This document shows positions 57,276-64,000 of a stretch of 64,000 nt of DNA, one piece after another (position 1 is the stretch's first letter; the number at the start of each line of letters is the position of its first letter). The position numbers and the translations under genes are program-made. The DNA is from Mycobacterium paraense (GTDB lineage Bacteria; Actinomycetota; Actinomycetes; Mycobacteriales; Mycobacteriaceae), in contig NZ_LQPM01000006.1 of assembly GCF_002101815.1 (NCBI RefSeq), positions 186,001-250,000 on the forward strand, given 5' to 3'. The notes beneath the pieces are model-generated. The model was not told where the DNA came from, searched no databases, and saw only the letters and a list, made by a program, of their open reading frames with translations.

Positions 57276-59519
57276 TTGACATCGACCCAGCTCAACGGGT
57301 CCGAAGCGGCCGCTAAAGCGGACGAGGCAAATACGTCAGAAAACGCCTCGGAAACCACGCCGGAATCCGACCCGGCCGAAAAGCCGCGCAGGGGTGCGCG
57401 CCGTCCCCTGGTCTGGCACCGTTTTCGTTTCGGTATCCAGTCGAAGATCCTGATCGCAATGCTGTTGTCGGGCATCCTCGGCGTCGGGGTGATCGGGCTC
57501 ATCGGGGCCATCTCCGGCCGCAACGCGTTGCGGCAGGTCGAGTCGGAGCGGTTGATCGAGCTGCGCGAGTCGCAGAAGAGACAGATTCAGGCCCTGTTCC
57601 GGGAGGTGACGAGTTCGCTGATCGTCTACAGCGGCGGATTCAGCATCAACGAGGCCACCACGGCGCTGACGGCGGGGTTCAACCAACTTGGCAACGCGAC
57701 GATCAACCCCGCGCAGGAGCAGGAGCTCGTCAACTACTACAACAACCACATGATCGCGCCGATCAAAAGGGCGACCGGCGATGTCATCGATCTGAACGCG
57801 GTCCTGCCGAGTTCCCCGGCGCAGCGATACGTGCAGGCGTACTACACGGCGCCGCCGCGGCCCACCCCCGATTCGCTGCCCGTCGAGAACGCCGGCGACG
57901 GCAGCGCATGGTCCGCCGACAATGCCCGGTTCGACTTCTACATGCGCAACATCGTCACCCGCTTCGATTATCGCGACGCGCTGCTGCTGGACCTGCAGGG
58001 CAACGTCGTCTACTCCGTCAGGAAGGGGCCCGACCTCGGGACCAACATCCTCACCGGCCCGTACCGGGAATCGAATCTGAGGGACGCCTACCAGAAGGCG
58101 CTGCGCTCCAACGACGTGGATTTCGTGTGGATCACCGACTTCCAGCCGTATCAGCCGGCGCTCGACACGCCCACGGCGTGGGTGGTCTCGCCGGTCGGCA
58201 TGAACGGCAAGACGAGCGGTGTCATGGCCCTGCCGGTGCCGATCGCCAAGATCAACAACATCATGACGGCCAACAAGCACTGGCAGGCCGCCGGCATGGG
58301 TGCCGCCACCGAGACGTATCTGGCCGGACCTGACGGCCTGATGCGTTCGGATTCGCGCGAATTCCTGGAAGACCCAGAGGAATACCGCCGCGACGCGATA
58401 TCCGCCGGCACCCCGCCCGACGTCGCGGAAAAGGCGATCCGGCTGGGTGGCACGACGCTGGTGCAACCGGTCGAGACCGCGGGTTTTCGCGCCGCTCAGC
58501 GCGGGGAGACCGGCACCGTCAGCGCCACCGATTACCTGGGCAATAAGGAGCTGGAAGCCTATGCCCCGCTGGACATCCCCAACTCCGACCTGCACTGGTC
58601 GATATTCGCGACGCGCGACGACTCGGACGCTTTTGCCAGGCTGGGCAGGTTCAGCAAGACGCTCGTCATCGCGGTGACCGCGCTGATTTTCGTCATCAGC
58701 GTCGCCTCGATGGTCATCGCCGGGACGGCGATGCGGCCGGTGCGGCGCCTGGAGGAGGGCACGCGCAAGATCAGCTCGGGCGACTACGACGTCAACATTC
58801 CGGTGATGGCGCGCGACGAAATCGGCGACCTCACTGCCGCTTTCAACGAGATGAGCCGCAACCTGGCGATCAAGGAAGAGCTGCTCAACGAGCAGCGCAA
58901 CGAAAACAATCGCCTGCTGCTGGCGTTGATGCCCGAGTCGCTCGTCCAGCGGTATCGCGAGGGTGAGGCGACCATCGCGCAGAAGCACCAGGACGTCGCG
59001 ATCATCTTCGCCGACATCGCCGGGCTCGACGAGCTCTCCAACGATCTTCCGGGTGACGAACTGGTGGGGATCGTCGACGAGCTCTTCCGGCAGTTCGACT
59101 CGGCGGCCGAAACCCTTGGCGTCGAGCGGATTCGCACGTTCCACAACGGCTACCTCGCGACCTGTGGGGTGATCACGCCGCGATTGGACAGCATCCACCG
59201 AACCGTCGACTTCGCTATCGAGATGCGCCGCATCATCGAGCGGTTCAACCATCAGACCGGTCACGACCTGGGTCTGCGGGTGGGCATCAACACCGGCAAC
59301 GTCATCAGCGGGCTGGTGGGCCGGTCGAGCCTGGTCTACGACATGTGGGGCGCGGCGGTGAGCCTGGCCTCCCAAATGCACAGGGGCGCACCGCAGCCCG
59401 GCATCTACGTCAGCGCCCCGGTGTACGAGGCGATGCGCGACGTGCGGCAGTTCACCCCCGCCGGCACGATCTCGGTCGGCGGGACCGATCAGGCGATGTA
59501 CCGGTTGTCGGAGCGATGA
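57276..59519 (+). CDS. Cache-HAMP adenylate cyclase homologue with degenerate catalytic site
   Basis: Membrane sensor of 747 residues (Rv2435c homologue). An acidic N-terminus, then TM1 (ILIAMLLSGILGVGVIGLIG), a large extracellular Cache-like domain of about 370 residues, TM2 (TLVIAVTALIFVISVASMVIAG), a HAMP domain (RPVRRLEEGTRKISSGDYDV) and a C-terminal class III cyclase domain. Of six catalytic positions only two remain, metal Asp580 and Asp689. The second metal Asp is Asn624, the purine Lys is Arg620, and the transition-state Asn/Arg are Ser696 and Gln700. So it is probably not an active cyclase. TTG 57276 follows GGGAGGGAAAGG; GTG 57243 is the alternative. It overlaps the next gene by 4 nt. 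Confidence 0.9.
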   Translation: MTSTQLNGSEAAAKADEANTSENASETTPESDPAEKPRRGARRPLVWHRFRFGIQSKILIAMLLSGILGVGVIGLIGAISGRNALRQVESERLIELRESQKRQIQALFREVTSSLIVYSGGFSINEATTALTAGFNQLGNATINPAQEQELVNYYNNHMIAPIKRATGDVIDLNAVLPSSPAQRYVQAYYTAPPRPTPDSLPVENAGDGSAWSADNARFDFYMRNIVTRFDYRDALLLDLQGNVVYSVRKGPDLGTNILTGPYRESNLRDAYQKALRSNDVDFVWITDFQPYQPALDTPTAWVVSPVGMNGKTSGVMALPVPIAKINNIMTANKHWQAAGMGAATETYLAGPDGLMRSDSREFLEDPEEYRRDAISAGTPPDVAEKAIRLGGTTLVQPVETAGFRAAQRGETGTVSATDYLGNKELEAYAPLDIPNSDLHWSIFATRDDSDAFARLGRFSKTLVIAVTALIFVISVASMVIAGTAMRPVRRLEEGTRKISSGDYDVNIPVMARDEIGDLTAAFNEMSRNLAIKEELLNEQRNENNRLLLALMPESLVQRYREGEATIAQKHQDVAIIFADIAGLDELSNDLPGDELVGIVDELFRQFDSAAETLGVERIRTFHNGYLATCGVITPRLDSIHRTVDFAIEMRRIIERFNHQTGHDLGLRVGINTGNVISGLVGRSSLVYDMWGAAVSLASQMHRGAPQPGIYVSAPVYEAMRDVRQFTPAGTISVGGTDQAMYRLSER

Positions 59520-60922
59520 TGAATGCGTTCCACTCCTCGTGGTTCTTTTGGGCGATCGGGATCGCGATCGGGTTCCCGGTCGGGCTGATCTTCCTCACGG
59601 AGTTGCACCACACGCTCGTCCGCCGGAATAGCCGGGTGGCCAGGCAGGTGGGCCTGCTGCGCAACTACCTGCTGCCGCTCGTCGCGCTGCTGCTGTTGCT
59701 GGTCAAGGCCTCGCAGATCCCGGCCGGGGAAGTCCCGGTGCGGCTGCTCACCACGGTGTTCGGCTTCCTGGTGCTGGTGCTCATGCTGTCGGGGCTCAAC
59801 GCCACGGTGTTCGAAGGCGCGCCGGAAGAGAGCTGGCGCGCCCGCATGCCGGCCATCTTCTTGGACGTCGCGCGCTTCGCGCTGATCGGCGTGGGCCTGG
59901 TCGTGATCCTGTCCTACATCTGGGGCGTCCGCGTCGGCGGATTGTTCACCGCGCTGGGTGTCACCTCGGTCGTGATCGGCCTGATGCTGCAGAACTCCGT
60001 CGGGCAGATCGTGTCGGGCCTGTTCATGCTGTTCGAGCAGCCGTTCCGGATCAACGAGTGGCTGGACACCGGGACGGTGCGGGGACGCGTCGTCGAGGTG
60101 AACTGGCGCGCGGTGCACATCGACACCGGCAGCGGGATGCGGGTCACGCCGAACTCGGTGCTGGCCACGACGGCGTTCACCAACCTCAGTCGCCCTCCCG
60201 GCACCCACAAGCTGGCGATCACGACGACGTTCGCGGCCGCCGACGCGCCCGACCGGGTCTGCGCCATGCTCTCGCGCGTCGCGCTGGGCCTGCCCCAGCT
60301 CAGGCCCGACAGCGTGCCCCGCTCGGTGCCCGCTGGCGGCGGCGAATACCGCACCTCGTTCGGGCTGAGCTCACCCGCCGACGACGGCGCCGCGAAGTCG
60401 ACCTTCCTGCGCTGGATCTGGTACGCCGCGCGGCGCGAGGGCCTGCACCTGGACAACTGCGACGACGATTACTCGACCCCCGAACGGGTCGAGAAGGCGC
60501 TGCGGACCGTGGTGGCGCCGGCTTTGCGGCTCAACGCCGACGAGCAGCGGTCGCTGCATTCCTGCGCGCAGCTGGTCCGGTACGGCGCCGACGAAACGGT
60601 GGAGTACGCCGGCCAGGTGCCCAGGGGGATGACGTTTTTGGTCACCGGGCGCGTGCAACTGACCGCGATGGCCGACGACGGTTCGATCGTGCCGATCAGC
60701 ACGCTCGTCGAGGGCTCGTTCCTCGGACTGACCGCGCTGACTCGTCAGCCGAACATGGCAAGCGCCTACGCGCTCGAGGAAGTGACCGCGCTGGAGATCG
60801 ACCGGGAGCACATCGAGCACCTGGTGATGCGTGAACCGTTGCTGCTGCAGAACTTCGGCCACATCCTCGAAGAGCGGCAAAGCAAGGTGCGCCAGGCCCG
60901 CCGCGGCGAACGGGTGGGGTGA
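59516..60922 (+). CDS. MscS-type channel with C-terminal cyclic-nucleotide-binding-like domain
   Basis: Membrane protein of 468 residues (Rv2434c homologue). Four or five N-terminal hydrophobic helices lead to the MscS pore and beta domain ([23 protein letters not shown], then [28 protein letters not shown]). A cap-like beta-roll domain covers about residues 340-460 ([25 protein letters not shown]...[22 protein letters not shown]). The phosphate-binding cassette, normally FGE...RxA, reads FLG...MAS, so Glu and Arg that hold cNMP are missing. ATG 59516 overlaps the cyclase-like gene by 4 nt, tying the two proteins together. Gating signal unknown. Confidence 0.87.
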   Translation: MMNAFHSSWFFWAIGIAIGFPVGLIFLTELHHTLVRRNSRVARQVGLLRNYLLPLVALLLLLVKASQIPAGEVPVRLLTTVFGFLVLVLMLSGLNATVFEGAPEESWRARMPAIFLDVARFALIGVGLVVILSYIWGVRVGGLFTALGVTSVVIGLMLQNSVGQIVSGLFMLFEQPFRINEWLDTGTVRGRVVEVNWRAVHIDTGSGMRVTPNSVLATTAFTNLSRPPGTHKLAITTTFAAADAPDRVCAMLSRVALGLPQLRPDSVPRSVPAGGGEYRTSFGLSSPADDGAAKSTFLRWIWYAARREGLHLDNCDDDYSTPERVEKALRTVVAPALRLNADEQRSLHSCAQLVRYGADETVEYAGQVPRGMTFLVTGRVQLTAMADDGSIVPISTLVEGSFLGLTALTRQPNMASAYALEEVTALEIDREHIEHLVMREPLLLQNFGHILEERQSKVRQARRGERVG

Positions 60923-60968
60923 GCCGCGCTGCGCGTGGGCCAGCCTGACCTGGTCGGCGAAGGCCCGA

Positions 60969-60974
60969 TACCCT
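60969..60974 (+). promoter_or_regulatory. Leaderless -10 box of proA
   Basis: TACCCT followed by 6 nt (GGTTCA) and ATG 60981, no ribosome site. proA therefore appears to have its own promoter despite lying 58 nt after the channel gene. Confidence 0.55.
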
Positions 60975-60980
60975 GGTTCA

Positions 60981-62240
60981 ATGAGTCTGCAAGCTCCATC
61001 GCTTCCTGACTTGCGCCGGGACGTCCACGACGCCGCCCGCCGCGCCCGCGTCGCCGCCCGCGCGCTGGCCCTGTTGCCGACGGTCGCCAAAGACGCTGCG
61101 TTGCAGTCCGCCGCCGCCGCGCTCGGCGCCCACACCGAGGCGATCCTGGCGGCCAACGCCGAGGACCTCGAGGCCGCCCGGGCCGCCGGCACCCCGGAGG
61201 CGATGCTCGACCGGTTGGCGCTGAACCCCAAGCGCGTCGACGGAATCGCCGCCGGCCTGCGACAGGTCGCCGGACTGCCCGACCCGGTCGGCGAGGTGCT
61301 GCGCGGCTACACCCTGCCCAACGGCCTGCACCTGCGCCAGCAGCGGGTCCCCCTCGGCGTCGTCGGCATGATCTACGAGGGCCGGCCCAACGTCACCGTG
61401 GACGCCTTCGGCCTGGCGCTCAAGTCCGGCAACGCCGTGCTGCTGCGCGGCAGCTCGTCGGCGGCGAAGTCCAACCAGGCGCTCGTCGACGTGCTGCGCG
61501 CGTCGCTGATCAGCGAGGACCTGCCCGCCGACGCGGTCCAGCTGCTGTCGGCCGCCGACCGGTCGACCGTCACCCACCTGATCCAGGCCCGCGGCCTGGT
61601 CGACGTGGTGATCCCGCGCGGGGGAGCGAGCCTGATCGACGCGGTGGTGCGCGACGCCCGGGTGCCCACCATCGAGACCGGCGTCGGCAACTGCCACGTC
61701 TACGTGCACGAGGCGGCCGACCTGGACGTGGCGGAGCGGATCCTGCTGAACTCCAAGACCCGGCGGCCCAGCGTCTGCAACGCCGCCGAGACGCTGCTGG
61801 TCGATGCCGCGATCGCGGGCGTTGCGGTGCCCCGGCTCATCGACGCCCTGGAGGACGCCGGCGTGACCGTGCACGGCGGCCGGGGTGCGGACGCGGACGA
61901 GGCCGACCTGCGCCGCGAATACCTGTCGATGGACATCGCGGTAGCCGTCGTCGACGGCGTCGACGCCGCGATCGCGCACATCAACGAGTACGGCACCGGG
62001 CACACCGAGTCCATCGTGACCACGAACATGGCTGCGGCCCAACGCTTTACCGACGGGGTCGACGCGGCCGCCGTGATGGTCAACGCGTCGACCGCGTTCA
62101 CCGACGGCGAGCAGTTCGGGTTCGGCGCCGAGATCGGCATCTCCACGCAGAAGCTGCACGCGCGCGGACCGATGGGATTGCCGGAACTGACCTCCACCAA
62201 GTGGATCGCGTGGGGGGACGGGCAGACCCGCCCGGCCTGA
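60981..62240 (+). CDS. proA: Gamma-glutamyl phosphate reductase
   Basis: Second step of proline synthesis, reducing glutamyl-5-phosphate with NADPH; 419 residues. Aldehyde-dehydrogenase fold with [21 protein letters not shown] (about 120-140), [10 protein letters not shown], and the catalytic Cys in [19 protein letters not shown] (about 270). C-terminal [17 protein letters not shown] is a ProA signature. It corresponds to Rv2427c (415 aa). Start ATG 60981 ([15 protein letters not shown]) is set by the leaderless promoter. In M. tuberculosis, ahpC-ahpD and PE25-PPE41 lie between the channel gene and proA; they are not here. Confidence 0.95.
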   Translation: MSLQAPSLPDLRRDVHDAARRARVAARALALLPTVAKDAALQSAAAALGAHTEAILAANAEDLEAARAAGTPEAMLDRLALNPKRVDGIAAGLRQVAGLPDPVGEVLRGYTLPNGLHLRQQRVPLGVVGMIYEGRPNVTVDAFGLALKSGNAVLLRGSSSAAKSNQALVDVLRASLISEDLPADAVQLLSAADRSTVTHLIQARGLVDVVIPRGGASLIDAVVRDARVPTIETGVGNCHVYVHEAADLDVAERILLNSKTRRPSVCNAAETLLVDAAIAGVAVPRLIDALEDAGVTVHGGRGADADEADLRREYLSMDIAVAVVDGVDAAIAHINEYGTGHTESIVTTNMAAAQRFTDGVDAAAVMVNASTAFTDGEQFGFGAEIGISTQKLHARGPMGLPELTSTKWIAWGDGQTRPA

Positions 62241-62275
62241 CGCCCCGAGAAGAAAGCTTTAGGAGAACTGAGATC

Positions 62276-63151
62276 GTGAGTGTGCCCGCCCGGCCTGCGC
62301 CGCTGTTCGCCGACATCGACGACGTCTCGCGGCGGTTGGCCGAGACCGGCTACCTGCCCGACACCGCCACCGCCACCGCCGTGTTCCTGGCCGACCGGCT
62401 CGGCAAGCCGCTGCTGGTCGAGGGTCCCGCCGGCGTCGGCAAGACGGAGCTGGCCCGCGCCGTCGCGCAGGCCACCGGCTCGGGCCTGGTGCGCCTGCAG
62501 TGCTACGAGGGCGTCGACGAGGCGCGCGCGCTGTACGAGTGGAACCACGCCAAGCAGATCCTGCGCATCCAGGCCGGCTCCGGCGACTGGGATCAGACCA
62601 AGGACGACGTGTTCAGCGAGGAGTTCCTGCTGCAGCGCCCGCTGCTGACCGCGATCCGGCGCACCGAGCCGACCGTGTTGCTGATCGACGAGACCGACAA
62701 GGCCGACATCGAGATCGAGGGCCTGCTGCTCGAGGTGCTGTCCGACTTCGCGGTGACGGTTCCCGAGCTGGGCACGATCACCGCCGAGCGCACGCCGCTG
62801 GTGGTGCTGACGTCCAACGCCACCCGCGAGTTGTCGGAGGCGCTCAAGCGCCGCTGCCTGTTCTTGCACATCGACTTCCCGAGCCCGGACCTCGAGCGGC
62901 GCATCCTGTTGTCCCGGGTCCCCGAGCTGCCCGCGCACCTGGCCGAGGAGCTGGTGCGCATCATCGGCGTGCTGCGCGGGATGCAGCTGAAGAAGGTGCC
63001 CTCCATCGCCGAGACGATCGACTGGGGCCGCACGCTCCTGGCGCTCGGCCTGGACACCATCGACGACGCGGTGGTCGCCCAGACCCTGGGTGTGGTCCTC
63101 AAACACCAATCCGACCAGCAGCGCGCGGCCGGGGAGCTCAGGCTCAACTGA
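62276..63151 (+). CDS. MoxR-family AAA+ ATPase
   Basis: AAA+ chaperone of 291 residues (Rv2426c homologue, same length). Walker A is GPAGVGKTELARAVAQ (about 48-63), Walker B VLLIDETDKADIEIEGLLLEVLSDF, sensor 1 VVLTSNATRELSEALKRRC. MoxR proteins help mature or activate protein complexes together with VWA-domain partners, and such a partner follows immediately with a 1-nt overlap (TGATG). GTG 62276 has AGGAG 10 nt upstream; a second in-frame GTG lies two codons on. The client complex is unknown. Confidence 0.92.
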   Translation: MSVPARPAPLFADIDDVSRRLAETGYLPDTATATAVFLADRLGKPLLVEGPAGVGKTELARAVAQATGSGLVRLQCYEGVDEARALYEWNHAKQILRIQAGSGDWDQTKDDVFSEEFLLQRPLLTAIRRTEPTVLLIDETDKADIEIEGLLLEVLSDFAVTVPELGTITAERTPLVVLTSNATRELSEALKRRCLFLHIDFPSPDLERRILLSRVPELPAHLAEELVRIIGVLRGMQLKKVPSIAETIDWGRTLLALGLDTIDDAVVAQTLGVVLKHQSDQQRAAGELRLN

Positions 63152-64000
63152 TGGCCCGCCGCGTCCGCCCCACCCGCCCGCTCGCCCCGCACGGGCTGCC
63201 GGGCCACCTGGTGGGGTTCGTGGAAGCGCTTCGCGGAGTGGGCATTTCGGTGGGGCCCTCGGAGACCGTGGACGCCGGCCGGGTGATGGCCACGCTCGGC
63301 CTGAGCGATCGCGAGGTGCTGCGCGAGGGCATCGCCTGCGCGGTGCTGCGCCGCCCCGATCACCGCGACACCTACGACGCCATGTTCGACCTGTGGTTCC
63401 CGGCGGCGCTGGGCGCGCGCGCGGTGGTCACCGACGACGCGGCGGACGAGGCGTCGGGCGGCGAGTCGCTGCCGGCCGACGACGTCGAGGCGATGCGCCA
63501 GATGCTGCTGGACCTGCTCAACGAGAACCCCGACCTCGCGGAGATGGACGAGCGCCTGGTGGCGATGGTCGCGCGGATCGTCGAGGCCTACGGCAAATAC
63601 AGTTCCAGCCGCGGCCCGTCGTTCTCGTCGTATCAGGCGCTCAAGGCCATGGCGCTGGACGAATTGGAGGGCAAGCTGCTGGCGGGCCTGCTCGCCCCGT
63701 ACGGCGACGAGCCCACCCCCACCCAGGAGCAGATCGCGAAAGCCCTTGCCGCGCAGCGGATCACGCAGCTGCGCAAGTTGGTCGACGCGGAGACCAAGCG
63801 CCGCACCGCCGAGCAGCTCGGCCGCGACCACGTCCAGATGTACGGCATTCCGCAGCTTTCCGAGAACGTCGAGTTCCTGCGCGCCTCGGGTGAACAACTG
63901 CGCCAGATGCAGCGCGTGGTGGCGCCGCTGGCCCGCACCCTGGCGACCCGGCTGGCGGCCCGCCGGCGGCGGTCGCGCGCCGGGGTGATCGACCTGCGCA
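63151..64000 (+). CDS. VWA/CoxE-like partner of MoxR (3' end beyond window)
   Basis: The first 283 codons of a CoxE-like protein (Rv2425c homologue, about 480 residues in full). It starts MARRVRPTRPLAPHGLPGHLVGFVEALRGVGISVG, followed by a helical domain with DREVLREGIACAVLRRPDHRDTYDAMFDLWF and an acidic-Lys/Arg region. The metal-binding VWA domain (DxSxS) expected in the C-terminal half lies beyond the right edge. The ATG overlaps the moxR stop by 1 nt, so they form a coupled pair. The frame stays open to the window end. Confidence 0.85.
   Translation, partial: MARRVRPTRPLAPHGLPGHLVGFVEALRGVGISVGPSETVDAGRVMATLGLSDREVLREGIACAVLRRPDHRDTYDAMFDLWFPAALGARAVVTDDAADEASGGESLPADDVEAMRQMLLDLLNENPDLAEMDERLVAMVARIVEAYGKYSSSRGPSFSSYQALKAMALDELEGKLLAGLLAPYGDEPTPTQEQIAKALAAQRITQLRKLVDAETKRRTAEQLGRDHVQMYGIPQLSENVEFLRASGEQLRQMQRVVAPLARTLATRLAARRRRSRAGVIDLR

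Overview
This window is chromosomal DNA of a mycobacterium, most likely a slow grower of the Mycobacterium avium complex type. The evidence is very high GC content, frequent GTG/TTG starts, many leaderless promoters (a TAnnnT -10 box placed 6-7 nt before the start codon), and a gene order that follows the M. tuberculosis segment from about Rv2478c to Rv2425c. Rv names are from memory and are used only as family labels.

Left end (1-2500): the end of a YoeB/RelK-type toxin gene and its overlapping YefM/RelJ-type antitoxin, with a palindromic operator, then a membrane-bound class III adenylate cyclase that looks catalytically intact.

Core block 1 (2500-20500): ssbB, ettA, the large NAD glutamate dehydrogenase gdh, a hot-dog thioesterase and its partner, aglA-glbO, an HNH protein, the cytochrome aa3 subunit ctaJ, pepN, a SigH-type promoter driving the mycothiol-dependent DsbA-like Rv2466c homologue, rpiB, nei, a small secreted Gly/Pro-rich protein and lipP.

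Core block 2 (20500-32700): two divergent tRNA genes (Gly-TCC, Pro-TGG), then a proteostasis cluster (tig, clpP1, clpP2, clpX) with a ClgR-like operator, mmuM, an MFS transporter, korA-korB (2-oxoglutarate:ferredoxin oxidoreductase), mobA, a 0.9 kb gene-poor gap, and rpfE.

Core block 3 (32700-47000): a saccharopine-dehydrogenase-like oxidoreductase, a DUF937 protein, a bulb-lectin/LysM protein, valS-folC-DUF4233-ndkA, rne with a long leader, and rplU-rpmA-obg-proB.

Accessory block (47000-51530), inserted between proB and nadE relative to M. tuberculosis: an OhrR-like MarR regulator with a DUF5313 membrane protein, a large imperfect stem-loop, a TetR/cytochrome P450 divergent pair with a 17-bp palindrome, and a cysteine hydrolase-Sir2 operon facing away from nadE. 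The last three genes suggest an NAD/nicotinamide theme.

Right end (51530-64000): nadE, a TetR/acyl-CoA-dehydrogenase-like pair, rbsK with an ICMT-like methyltransferase, then a striking translationally coupled pair. Its first gene is a Cache/HAMP adenylate cyclase homologue that has lost most catalytic residues. Its second is an MscS channel fused to a cyclic-nucleotide-binding-like domain that has lost its ligand-binding signature. proA, a MoxR ATPase and the start of its VWA partner finish the window. No CRISPR array, insertion sequence, prophage or rRNA was seen.
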